Of a DNA stretch of 64,000 nt, positions 33,745-44,880 are shown piece by piece. This DNA comes from Bolinopsis microptera (taxonomy: Eukaryota > Ctenophora > Tentaculata > Lobata > Bolinopsidae). Both the position numbers and the translations under genes were made by a program. The stretch lies in NCBI RefSeq assembly GCF_026151205.1, contig NC_087079.1, positions 17,106,945-17,170,944 of the forward strand. Reading direction: 5' to 3'. The notes under the pieces were generated by a model. That model worked only from the letters and a program-made list of their open reading frames with translations. It was not told where the DNA came from and did no database searches. Within the stretch, counting starts at the first letter, position 1; each line of letters opens with the position of its first letter.

Positions 33745-35108
33745 CCGACAAAGTGTCATCATAAATTTCAGCTATTGAGTTATTCAAAATTTAAGGATTT
33801 AACTGGATCTGGACGAGTCATTTTAAGGTCTATCAAAAAATCGTTACCACCATGGTGACCGCCATTTAATTTTACACCTTTTGGACACAAATGATTTTTA
33901 TGAATCTCAAAAATGGCGGACTGGGGGTCAAGCATACAAAGTGTTAAGTGTCATCATAAATTTCAGCTATTGAGTTATTTCAAATTTAAGGATTTAACTG
34001 GATCTGGACGAGTCATTTTAAGGTCTATCAAAAAATCGTTACCACCATGGTGACCGCCATTTAATTCTACACCTTTTGAACACAATCGGTTTTTATGAAT
34101 CTCAAAAATGGCGGACTGGGGGTCAAGCATACAAAGTGTCATCATAAATTTCAGCTATTGAGTTATTTCAAATTTAAGGATTTAACTGGATCTGGACGAG
34201 TCATTTTAAGGTCTATAAAAAATCGTTACGCCCATTTTGACCGCCATTTAATTCTAAAACTTTTGAACACAATCGGTTTTTATGAATCTCAAAAATGGTG
34301 GACTGGGGGTCAAGCATACAAAGTGTCATCATAAATTTCAGCTATTGAGTTATTTCAAATTTAAGGATTTAACTGGATCTGGACGAGTCATTTTAAGGTC
34401 TATCAAAAAATCGTTACCACCATGTTGACTGCCATTTAATTCTACACCTTTTGGACACAATTGATTTTTATGAATCTCAAAAATGGCGGTCTGGGGGTCT
34501 AGCATACAAAGTGTCATCATAAGTTTCAGCTATTGAGTTATTTCAAATTTAAGGATTCAACTGGATCTGGACTAGTTATTTTAAGGTCTATCAAAAAATT
34601 GTTACCACCATGTTGACCGCCATTTAATTCTACACATTTTGGACACAATTGATTTTTATGAATCTCAAAAATAGCGGACTGGGGGTCAAGCATACAAAGT
34701 GTCATCATAAATTTCAGCTATTGAGTTATTTCAAATTTAAGGATTTAACTGGATCTGGACTAGTCATTTTAAGGTCTATCAAAAAATTGTTACCACCATG
34801 TTGACCGCCATTTAATTCTACACATTTTGGACACAATTGATTTTTATGAATCTCAAAAATAGCGGACTGGGGGTCAAGCATACAAAGTGTCATCATAAAT
34901 TTCAGCTATTGAGTTATTTCAAATTTAAGGATTTAACTGGATCTGGACTAGTCATTTTAAGGTCTATCAAAAAATTGTTACCACCATGTTGATTGCCATT
35001 TAATTCTACACCTTTTGGACACAATTGATTTTTATGAATCTCAAAAATGGCGGTCTGGGGGTCAAGCATACAAAGTGTCATCAGTAAATTTCAGCTATTG
35101 AGTTATAT
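33745..35108. repeat. ~190 bp satellite, seven copies
   Basis: Tandem units start (gtgtcatcataaatttcag) at about 33748, 33947, 34136, 34323, 34510, 34699 and 34887, with a truncated eighth at 35074. Period is 187-199 bp. Marker words: ggatttaactggatctgga, gaccgccatttaattctaca, gcggactgggggtcaagca. Units are a few percent different. The same unit appears singly before each decamer tract further right. Confidence 0.92.
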
Positions 35109-35110
35109 CA

Positions 35111-35890
35111 AGACCGTGTAAGACCGTTTAAGACCTTGTAAGTCCTTGTAAGACCTTGTAAGACCTTGTAAGACCTTGTAAGACCTTGTAAGTTGTTGTA
35201 AGACCTTGTAAGACCTTGTAAGACCTTGTAAGACCTTGTAAGACCTTGTAAGACCTTGTAAGACCTTGTAAGACCGTGTAAGACGTTGTAAGACCTTGTA
35301 AGACGTTGTAAGACCTTGTAAGACGTTGTAAGACCTTGTAAGACCATGAAAGACCTTGTAAGACCTTGTAAGACCTTGTAAGACCTTGTAAGACCGTGTA
35401 AGACGTTGTAAGACCTTGTAAGACGTTGTAAGACCTTGTAAGACGTTGTAAGACGTTGTAAGACCATAAAAGACCTTGTAAGACCTTGTAAGACCTTGTA
35501 AGACCTTGTAAGACCTTGTAAGACCTTGTAAGTTGTTGTAAGACCTTGTAAGACCTTGTAAGACCTTGTAAGACCGTGTAAGACGTTGTAAGACCTTGTA
35601 AGACGTTTTAAGACCTTATAAGACGTTGTAAGACGTTGTAAGACCTTGTAAGACCTTGGAAGACCTTGTAAGACCTTGTAAGACGTTGTAAGACCTTGTA
35701 AGACGTTGTAAGACGTTGTAAGACGTTGTAAGACGTTGTAAGACCTTGTAAGACCTTGTTAGACCTTGTAAGACGTTGATAGACCTTGTAAGACGTTGTA
35801 AGACGTTGTTAGACCTTGTAAGACCTTGTAAGACGTTGTAAGACCTTGTAAGACGTTGTTAGACCTTGTAAGACCTTGTAAGACCTTGTA
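35111..35890. repeat. 10 bp minisatellite tract 1 (78 units)
   Basis: Strictly phased decamers, mainly agaccttgta with agacgttgta and agaccgtgta variants. The minus-strand frame 35108-35467 just repeats a ten-residue pattern and is not a gene. Confidence 0.95.
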
Positions 35891-37576
35891 TTCAGGTGTC
35901 CGTAGATTCAGAAGCTTTAAAGATACAGCCATCTCAGACCACAGGTCTTAAAGATAATTGTTTAGACTTTAGTTTACATTATATTAAAAAGTAATTTAAC
36001 GTTATCATCACCACTTGATGATGTCATTATGTTAACCATTTTAAAAACTTTATTTTTGACAGAGTAATCACTTTTAAAATCGATTTTATGCCATTAAGCA
36101 GTAATTTTATTTAAAATTTGAAGACATATTGAAGTTAGATGATTGTTTCAGCATTCTGAAAATCTACCGGAAAGTTTTTCTAGCCTGCTCTGTCATAAAG
36201 ATATTCGTCATTGAAGTTAGTACTTTTTTGAAGAATTATTTTATAAAAACGTCAATTTTGCGATTTAGTATTCTCTAGTGTTGAGCCATGCCTTGGGTTG
36301 TGGAGCTCAGTTCTGCTTCTTATAGGTCTATATTGTGCATTAGGCTAGTTTTAAAGTTGAAAATCGAAAAGTTGCACACGTGGGGACACGCCCAAATTGA
36401 TAGAAAATTGCTAAAATCACAGAAAATTACTGTTTTCACCATTTTCTGTCAACTTTGGAGAGCCGTTGTGATAACAGTTCTTCTTGAAATACTTTGAAAC
36501 TTTGCATGCTTTTTGAAACTATACATAAATTATGAATATGCAAAAATTTAGGGTGATTCAATATCGGATGCGCACGCAACGTCCGCTCAAAGTTTGCACG
36601 TGCGAAAGGTGATAATTTTGCTCATTCGTGATTTCGATTAGATTCTGCTTTTCCATGACAGTTAAATGGCATTATATATGAATTTAATGCCAACTTGAAT
36701 GAGTATAATGTGGCATATTCAGTCAGTGATCGACAGATATGCTTACCTAAACACAAGGAAATGTTTTCAAAGGTAAAATTTAAAAATCGCGTTGAAATTA
36801 CCTCCTTTACCGTATTAATAAAGTTATGAATTTTGACTTTGAAAAGTACCCTGACATTATAATCAAAAAGAGATGATATTTGACCAAAACCCATAATCAT
36901 GGGTAGAGTGGACCGCTGCCAGTGTCTCTCTTTCCCAAACAAAAGGATATGATATTAATTTGATTGACCGTTCTCAAATGCAAAATGATACCGAGAATGA
37001 AATCGGTCGCTCGCTTTTCCCATTCATTTACAATTGCAATAGATTAAGGAGAACTACCCGAAGGCAGCTGTACTCGGCAATAAAGATTCAATAAACTTCA
37101 GCTAATTCACTTACTACCACCCTTATCCCGAAACACTAGGTATCGACCCGAACACAACCCAAAGAGATTTTACAGCATGTGATTGATGTAATTAATCGAA
37201 ATTTATTACAATTCGTAAGCCGTGAATGAATGGGAAAAGCGAGCGACCGATTTCATTCTCGTTATCATTTTGCATTTGAGAACGGTCAATCAAATTAATA
37301 TCATATTCTTTTGTTTGGGAAAGAGAGACACTGGCAGCGGTCCACTCTACCCATGATTATGGGTTTTGGTCAAATTGAGTTATTTCAAATTTAAGGATAT
37401 GACTGGATCTGGACGAGTCATTTTAGGGTTTATCAAAAAATCGTTACCACCATATTGACCGCCATTCAATTCTACACCTTTTGAACAGGCTCGATTTGTT
37501 TGAGTCTCAAAAATAGCGGACTGGGGGTCAAGCATACAAAGTGTCATCAGTAAATTTCAGCTATGGAGTTATATCA
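35891..37576. repeat. Macro-repeat unit, copy 1 (non-decamer part)
   Basis: Begins ttcaggtgtccgtagattca, includes ~1 kb of unique-looking AT-rich DNA, the foldback element (36878-37375) and one ~190 bp satellite unit, then the next decamer tract. It recurs at 38147-39799 with a 2,256 bp offset and near-identical sequence. Small frames such as 36288-36497 are duplicated with the DNA and have no protein signal. Confidence 0.92.
36878..37375. mobile_element. Foldback element, 151 bp inverted arms (copy 1)
   Basis: Left arm 36878-37028, spacer 196 bp, right arm 37225-37375. The arms pair with only about two mismatches in 151 bp. Ends read atttgaccaaaaccc and gggttttggtcaaat. No transposase and no unambiguous target duplication. 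It is either a foldback/MITE-type transposon carried along in the macro-satellite, or a palindrome created by recombination. Confidence 0.8.
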
Positions 37577-38146
37577 AGACCGTGTAAGACCGTGTAAGAC
37601 CTTGTAAGTCCTTGTAAGACCTTGTGAGACCTTGTAAGACCTTGTAAGACGTTGTAAGACCTTGTAAGACCTTGTAAGACCTTGTAAGACCTTGTAAGAC
37701 CGTGTAAGACCTTGTAAGTCCTTGTAAGACCTTGTGAGACCTTGTAAAACCTTGTAAGACCTTGTAAGACCTTGTAAGACCTTGTAAGTTGTTGTAAGAC
37801 CTTGTAAGACCTTGTAAGACCTTGTAAGACCGTGTAAGACGTTGTAAGACCTTGTAAGACGTTGTAAGACCTTATAAGACGTTGTAAGACGTTGTAAGAC
37901 CTTGTAAGACCTTGGAAGACCTTGTAAGACCTTGTAAGACGTTGTAAGACCTTGTAAGACGTTGTAAGACGTTGTAAGACGTTGTAAGACGTTGTAAGAC
38001 CTTGTAAGACCTTGTTAGACCTTGTAAGACGTTGATAGACCTTGTAAGACGTTGTAAGACGTTGTTAGACCTTGTAAGACCTTGTAAGACGTTGTAAGAC
38101 CTTGTAAGACGTTGTTAGACCTTGTAAGACCTTGTAAGACCTTGTA
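37577..38146. repeat. 10 bp minisatellite tract 2 (57 units)
   Basis: Same decamers as tract 1. Its last ~300 bp match the end of tract 1 almost base for base, including rare variants (agaccttgga, agacgttgat), so it was copied with the macro-repeat. Confidence 0.95.
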
Positions 38147-39799
38147 TTCAGGTGTCCGTAGATTCAGAAGCTTTAAAGATACAGCCATCTCAGACCACAG
38201 GTCTTAAAGATAATTGTTTAGACTTTAGTTTACATTATATTAAAAAGTAATTTAACGTTATCATCACCACTTGATGATGTCATTATGTTAACCATTTTAA
38301 AAACTTTATTTTTGACAGAGTAATCACTTTTAAAATCGATTTTATGCCATTAAGCAGTAATTTTATTTAAAATTTGAAGACATATTGAAGTTAGATGATT
38401 GTTTCAGCATTCTGAAAATCTACCGGAAAGTTTTTCTAGCCTGTTCTGTCATAAAGATATTCGTCATTGAAGTTAGTACTTTTTTGAAGAATTATTTTAT
38501 AAAAACGTCAATTTTGCGATTTAGTATTCTCTAGTGTTGAGCCATGCCTTGGGTTGTGGAGCTCAGTTCTGCTTCTTATAGGTCTATATTGTGCATTAGG
38601 CTAGTTTTAAAGTTGAAAATCGAAAAGTTGCACACGTGGGGACACGCCCAAATTGATAGAAAATTGCTAAAATCACAGAAAATTACTGTTTTCACCATTT
38701 TCTGTCAACTTTGGAGAGCCGTTGTGATAACAGTTCTTCTTGAAATACTTTGAAACTTTGCATGCTTTTTGAAACTATACATAAATTATGAATATGCAAA
38801 AATTTAGGGTGATTCAATATCGGATGCGCACGCAACGTCCGCTCAAAGTTTGCACGTGCGAAAGGTGATAATTTTGCTCATTCGTGATTTCGATTAGATT
38901 CTGCTTTTCCATGACAGTTAAATGGCATTATATATGAATTTAATGCCAACTTGAATGAGTATAATGTGGCATATTCAGTCAGTGATCGACAGATATGCTT
39001 ACCTAAACACAAGGAAATGTTTTCAAAGGCAAAATTTAAAAATCGCGTTGAAATTACAACTTTGAAAAGTACCCTGACATTATAATCAAAAAGAGATGAT
39101 ATTTGACCAAAACCCATAATCATGGGTAGAGTGGACCGCTGCCAGTGTCTCTCTTTCCCAAACAAAAGGATATGATATTAATTTGATTGACCGTTCTCAA
39201 ATGCAAAATGATACCGAGAATGAAATCGGTCGCTCGCTTTTCCCATTCATTTACAATTGCAATAGATTAAGGAGAACTACCCGAAGGCAGCTGTACTCGG
39301 CAATAAAGATTCAATAAACTTCAGCTAATTCACTTACTACCACCCTTATCCCGAAACACTAGGTATCGACCCGAACACAACCCAAAGAGATTTTACAGCA
39401 TGTGATTGATGTAATTAATCGAAATTTATTACAATTCGTAAGCCGTGAATGAATGGGAAAAGCGAGCGACCGATTTCATTCTCGTTATCATTTTGCATTT
39501 GAGAACGGTCAATCAAATTAATATCATATTCTTTTGTTTGGGAAAGAGAGACACTGGCAGCGGTCCACTCTACCCATGATTATGGGTTTTGGTCAAATTG
39601 AGTTATTTCAAATTTAAGGATATGACTGGATCTGGACGAGTCATTTTAGGGTTTATCAAAAAATCGTTACCACCATATTGACCGCCATTCAATTCTACAC
39701 CTTTTGAACAGGCTCGATTTGTTTGAGTCTCAAAAATAGCGGACTGGGGGTCAAGCATACAAAGTGTCATCAGTAAATTTCAGCTATGGAGTTATATCA
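38147..39799. repeat. Macro-repeat unit, copy 2 (non-decamer part)
   Basis: Near-identical to 35891-37576, with a deletion of about 33 bp near 39057 (a cctcctttaccgtattaata block is missing). Contains the second foldback copy and one ~190 bp unit. Confidence 0.92.
39101..39598. mobile_element. Foldback element, 151 bp inverted arms (copy 2)
   Basis: Duplicate of 36878-37375 carried in macro-repeat copy 2, with the same length (498 bp) and arm structure. Confidence 0.8.
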
Positions 39800-40800
39800 A
39801 GACCGTGTAAGACCGTGTAAGACCTTGTAAGTCCTTGTAAGACCTTGTGAGACCTTGTAAGACCTTGTAAGACGTTGTAAGACCTTGTAAGACCTTGTAA
39901 GACCTTGTAAGACCTTGTAAGACCGTGTAAGACCTTGTAAGTCCTTGTAAGACCTTGTGAGACCTTGTAAAACCTTGTAAGACGTTGTAAGACGTTGTAA
40001 GACCTTGTAAGACCTTGAAAGACCTTGTAAGACCTTGTAAGACCTTGTAAGACCTTGTAAGACGTTGTAAGACCTTGTAAGACCTTGTAAGACGTTGTAA
40101 GACCTTGTAAGACCTTGTAAGACCTTGTAAGACGTTGTAAGACGTTGTAAGACGTTGTAAGACGTTGTAAGACCTTGGAAGACCTTGTAAGACCTTTTAA
40201 GACCTTGTAAGACCTTGTAAGACCTTGTAAGACCTTGTAAAACCTTGAAAGACCTTGTAAGACCTTGTAAGACCTTGTAAGACCTTGTAAGACCTTGTAA
40301 GACCTTGTACGACGTTGTTAGACCTTGTAAAACCTTGTAAGACCTTGTAAAACCTTGTAAGACGTTGTAAGACCTTGTAAGACCTTGTAAGACCTTGTAA
40401 GACGTTGTAAGACGTTGTAAGACGTTGTAAGACGTTGTAAGACCTTGGAAGACCTTGTAAGACCTTTTAAGACCTTGTAAGACCTTGTAAGACCTTGTAA
40501 GACCTTGTAAAACCTTGTAAGACCTTGTAAAACCTTGTAAGACGTTGTAAGACCTTGTAAGACCTTGTAAGACCTTGTAAGACGTTGTAAGACGTTGTAA
40601 GACCTTGTAAGACCTTGTAAGACCTTGTAAGACCTTGTAAGACCTTGTAAGACCTTTTAAGACCTTGTAAGACCTTGTAAGACCTTGTAAGACCTTGTAA
40701 AACCTTGAAAGACCTTGTAAGACCTTGTAAGACCTTGTAAGACGTTGTTAGACCTTGTAAGACCTTGTAAGACCTTGTAAGACGTTGTAAGACCTTGTAA
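39800..40800. repeat. 10 bp minisatellite tract 3 (100 units)
   Basis: Longest decamer tract. It enters from the same satellite junction as tracts 1 and 2 but exits to gattcaataaacttcagc, a point in the middle of the macro-unit (equivalent to about 37086). It contains internal duplicated blocks (agacgttgta x4 then agaccttgga at about 40137-40170 and 40398-40450). Confidence 0.95.
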
Positions 40801-41294
40801 GATTCAATAAACTTCAGCTAATTCACTAACAACCACCCTTATTCCGTAACACTAGGTATCGATCCGAACACAACCCATAGAGATTTTTACAGCATGTGAT
40901 TGATGTAATTAATCGAATTTTATTACAATTCGTAAGCCGTGAATGAATGGGAAAAACGAGCGACTGATTTCATTCTCGGTATCATTTAGCATTTGAGAAC
41001 GGTCAATCAAATTAATATCATATCCTTTTGTTTGGGAAAGAGAGACACTGGCAGCGGTCCACTCTACCCATGATTATGGGTTTTGGTCAAATTGAGTTAT
41101 TTCAAATTTAAGGATATGACTGGATCTGGACGAGTCATTTTAGGGTCTATCAAAAAAGTCATTACCACCATATTGACCGCCATTCAATTCTACACCATTT
41201 GAACAGGCTCAATTTGTTTGAGTCTCAAAAATGGCGGACTGGGGGTCAAGCATACAAAGTGTCATCAGTAAATTTCAGCTATTGAGTTATATCA
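40801..41294. repeat. Truncated macro-repeat, copy 3
   Basis: Corresponds to the right part of the macro-unit: end of the foldback spacer, the right foldback arm only (about 40942-41093), then one ~190 bp satellite unit. It is slightly more diverged than copies 1 and 2. Confidence 0.9.
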
Positions 41295-41854
41295 AGACCG
41301 TGTAAGACCGTTTAAGACCTTGTGAGTCCTTGTAAGACCTTGTAAGACCTTGTAAGACGTTGTAAGACCTTGTAAGACCTTGTAAGACCTTGTAAGACCA
41401 TGAAAGACCTTGTAAGACCTTGTAAGACCTTGTAAGACCTTGTAAGACCTTGTAAGACCTTGTAAGACATTGTAAGACGTTGTAAGACCTTGTAAGACCT
41501 TGTAAGACCTTGTAAGACCTTGTAAGACCTTGTACGACGTTGTTAGACCTTGTAAAACCTTGTAAGACCTTGTAAAACCTTGTAAGACGTTGTAAGACGT
41601 TGTAAGACCTTGTAAGACGTTGTAAGACGTTGTAAGACGTTGTAAGACGTTGTAAGACCTTGGAAGACCTTGTAAGACCTTGTAAGACCTTTTAAGACCT
41701 TGTAAGACCTTGTAAGACCTTGTAAGACCTTGTAAAACCTTGAAAGACCTTGTAAGACCTTGTAAGACCTTGTAAGACCTTGTAAGACCTTGTAAGACGT
41801 TGTAAGACCTTGTAAGACCTTGTAAGACCTTGTAAGACGTTGTAAGACCTTGTA
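41295..41854. repeat. 10 bp minisatellite tract 4 (56 units)
   Basis: Same decamers. Exits to gattcaataaacttcagc as tract 3 does. Confidence 0.95.
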
Positions 41855-42349
41855 AGATTCAATAAACTTCAGCTAATTCACTAACAACCACCCTTATTCC
41901 GAAACACTAGGTATCGATCCGAACACAACCCATAGAGATTTTTACAGCATGTGATTGATGTAATTAATCGAAATTTATTACAATTCGTAAGCCGTGAATG
42001 AATGGGAAAAACGAGCGACTGATTTCATTCTCGGTATCATTTAGCATTTGAGAACGGTCAATCAAATTAATATCATATCCTTTTGTTTGGGAAAGAGAGA
42101 CACTGGCAGCGGTCCACTCTACCCATGATTATGGGTTTTGGTCAAATTGAGTTATTTCAAATTTAAGGATATGACTGGATCTGGACGAGTCATTTTAGGG
42201 TCTATCAAAAAAGTCATTACCACCATATTGACCGCCATTCAATTCTACACCATTTGAACAGGCTCAATTTGTTTGAGTCTCAAAAATGGCGGACTGGGGG
42301 TCAAGCATACAAAGTGTCATCAGTAAATTTCAGCTATTGAGTTATATCA
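41855..42349. repeat. Truncated macro-repeat, copy 4
   Basis: Near-identical to 40801-41294, with only the right foldback arm (about 41997-42148), giving a local period of about 1,054 bp. Confidence 0.9.
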
Positions 42350-42450
42350 AGACCGTGTAAGACCGTTTAAAACCTTGTGAGTCCTTGTAAGACCTTGTGA
42401 GACCTTGTAAGACCTTGTAAGACGTTGTAAGACCTTGTAAGACCTTTGTA
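42350..42450. repeat. 10 bp minisatellite tract 5 (10 units)
   Basis: Short last tract. It exits to cgcccaaattgatagaaaat, a third point within the macro-unit (equivalent to about 36388). Confidence 0.9.
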
Positions 42451-42570
42451 CGCCCAAATTGATAGAAAATTGCTAAAATCACTGAAAATTACTGTTTTCA
42501 CCATTTTCTGTCAACTTTGGAGAGCCGTTGTGATAACAGTTTTTCTTGAAATACTTTGAAACTTTGCATT
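42451..42570. repeat. Macro-repeat fragment at the Polinton boundary
   Basis: Matches about 36388-36510 of the macro-unit, up to actttgcat. After that the sequence becomes polymerase exon sequence. This marks where the Polinton remnant was cut on its 5' side. Confidence 0.85.
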
Positions 42571-42692
42571 GCTGTTTCGATTGAGTGGTTAAGTTATATC
42601 GAAGACAAAGAAAAGATAAGTATAACACACGCAAGAAATGGTGCTGAACACAAAATTGGACCCAAAAGGATCCCTGTCGACGGATATTGCAG
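42571..42692 (+). CDS. Polinton polymerase exon 1 (visible part)
   Basis: Open frame with EWLSYIEDKEKISITHARNG and a VDGYC end, the segment just before the HGC motif in this family. It starts at the junction with the macro-repeat, so the true upstream boundary is lost. The donor gtgaac follows at 42693, leaving phase 2. Confidence 0.78.
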
Positions 42693-42906
42693 GTGAACAC
42701 ATAATCTTAATCCTTACGTCAGCTTTTTTTTGCGAAATTGAATGCATTGAAGTTTTTAAAATAGCAATAATCAATTCCGTTATACCATACACTGTTTATA
42801 ACCATTAAATTATCGAGTAACTTTATTCTGAGGTATGCTATTAACTTTAAACAGTTATTTGACCAGTAAACTTATTTACTGTCATTATTAATAAATTATG
42901 TTTCAG

Positions 42907-43544
42907 GGAGACCAAAACAGTTTACCAGTTTATGGGATGTTTCTTTCACGGCTGCCCAATTTGTAAGAAAGATAATCGTGACGAGAAGAAGAACGGTTGG
43001 CTTTCATCGGATGAAAGGTTTGAGAGAACAGAAAAGACAAACGAGTACATAACCGAAAATGGGTACAGGTTGGAAGTAAAATGGGAGTGTAAATGGAAGG
43101 AAGATAAGGCTACCTTGTCAACGAAGTTGGTAAACAAGTACTTGTATCCATTTGAAGAGAAATACAGACTCACCCAATCAGAAATACTTACAGCAGTTGA
43201 GGCAGGAACCATATTTGGTGCTGTGGAGTGTGATGTGCACGTACCAGAGATACTTAAAGATAAGTTTTCTGAAATGACTCCAATTTTCAAAAATACTACG
43301 ATTACAGAAAACGATATTGGGGAGCATATGCAATCATTCTTAAGAAGTCGGGATGAACATTTTAAACCAACACGTTACCTAATTGGATCAATGTTTGGGG
43401 AGAAGATCCTGATCATCACCCCGCTTCTAAGGTGGTATTTACAACAAGGATTGATAGTTACAAAGATCTACCAGCTGATTCAGTTTAACCCAAAACGATG
43501 CTTTAAAACTTTTGCCGATGAAGTATCTGATGACCGACGGGCAG
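42907..43544 (+). CDS. Polinton polymerase exon 2
   Basis: Acceptor tttcag ends at 42906. Carries the GCFFHGCPICK motif, a VKWECKWKED segment, FGAVECDVHVPE, FGEKILIITPLLRWYLQQG and FADEVSDDRRAG. Donor gtatgt at 43545. This is the longest coding block and the surest evidence for the family. Confidence 0.88.
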
Positions 43545-43710
43545 GTATGTTTTTAGTTTTAGTTAACAAACAATTTGAACTATATATGACCTATTATTAG
43601 TAAACAATCACAACAAGCAGTAATGTGTTACATTACTTTAGTGCATCATTAATATTATAAGATTCTGGATTAATAATTAATGATTTTCATCTCCTGACTT
43701 GAATCTGCAG

Positions 43711-43761
43711 GTGATCAAGATCCTGACAAGAAGATAGTAGCTGATACTTCTAAACTTATTG
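43711..43761 (+). CDS. Polinton polymerase exon 3
   Basis: A 51 bp exon between ctgcag and gttaga. Encodes an IVADTSKLIG segment, leading into the conserved KxxxN-Y region of family B polymerases. Confidence 0.78.
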
Positions 43762-43989
43762 GTTAGAATTCCTTGTTTCCTAATAGAAGTTATAAAACAA
43801 TTTTAGTTTATAGTATCTCTGGTAATCTTATCTTTAAAATAAATCCGTATTTAACTTATAATCTCGGACATATCAGATTGAATCCATATATTTATGTAGT
43901 GTAATGTTGTTTCAATGGATAAGTTTTGGTACAGAATTGTGAATTTGGCAGCAGGTGTAATTCTACTGACACTTACTCTAAATACTCAG

Positions 43990-44129
43990 GAAACAGCGTG
44001 TACGGTCACAGCATAATGAACAAAGAGAAACACTCAAAAGTGAAATTTTTGGACGATGCTTAGGCTTCTAAAGCTGTGAATGATCCATTTTTCATGGACT
44101 TGGAGCAATATGATGATAACACATTCGAA
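43990..44129 (+). pseudogene. Polinton polymerase exon 4 (contains a stop)
   Basis: Follows acceptor ctcag, donor gtgagt at 44130. Begins with the NSVYGHSIMNKEKH segment and ends DNTFE. An in-frame TAG at 44061-44063 interrupts it, the only stop seen in the seven exons. Confidence 0.8.
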
Positions 44130-44269
44130 GTGAGTTCGACATAATTTGACTAAGATCATACTTATTATTATATATTATTACAATATAAGTATATAACTAT
44201 TTTAAATACACATTTATAATATGATTAAAGGCACAAACAATATTATATATTTTGACTCGAATATTTCAG

Positions 44270-44426
44270 ATACGTTCCAAGGTCAAGAAGTTCAAGTATG
44301 ATTTACCATTACAACTTGGTTTCTTTGTGTATCAATATGCGAAGTTAGCCATGTTACGATTTTACTACGATGTCGTAGATAAGTTTATCGATCGCAAAAG
44401 ATTTTGCCTGCTTGAAATGGATACAG
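44270..44426 (+). CDS. Polinton polymerase exon 5
   Basis: Acceptor tttcag, donor gtttgt at 44427. Encodes LPLQLGFFVYQYAKLAMLRF and ends in the middle of the catalytic DTDS codons. Confidence 0.84.
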
Positions 44427-44565
44427 GTTTGTGATAAAGTATTTACTATTTACATCTACAGTCAAGGATCGTCTAAGATTATGTTGTGGAGTCAAAAACG
44501 GATTTTTGACTCCACAAAAATGCAGATATTTGTTCGTGTGTTGAGTTAAAAATATAATTTTTCAG

Positions 44566-44709
44566 ACAGCCTGTACATGGCACTCAACGCTGCCACTTTA
44601 GACGAGGTTATAAGAGAGGACATGAAGGATGTCTGGTTGTTAGAAAAGCCAAAGTGGTTCCCTAGGACAGATACCAAAGCTAATATTGCTTACGATAAGA
44701 GGACTCCTG
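44566..44709 (+). CDS. Polinton polymerase exon 6
   Basis: Acceptor ttttcag, donor gttagt at 44710. Completes the DTDS motif and continues LYMALNA and KPKWFPRTDT, as expected after polymerase motif C. Confidence 0.84.
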
Positions 44710-44880
44710 GTTAGTTGCTTTGTTCAATTTTAAGTTGTTGCATAAACGCACGCAAATCATTTGTTTCAATACTGTAGCTCTAATTTAATTCATGTAAATC
44801 AATTGGGGTAATAGCGGGTATTTTGTAGCATTATATAAGAATTTTAGTCGCTTATTTTAAATCAAATCGTTAAATCTTAG

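Noticed and set aside
35108-35467. 119-codon minus-strand open frame with repeated QGLTRSYKVL
   Set aside because: Pure translation of the 10 bp minisatellite; it has no independent evidence of coding.
36288-38753. Identical 69-codon frames at 36288-36497 and 38544-38753, and related minus-strand frames
   Set aside because: They are identical because the DNA was duplicated as a block; no motif, no codon signal.
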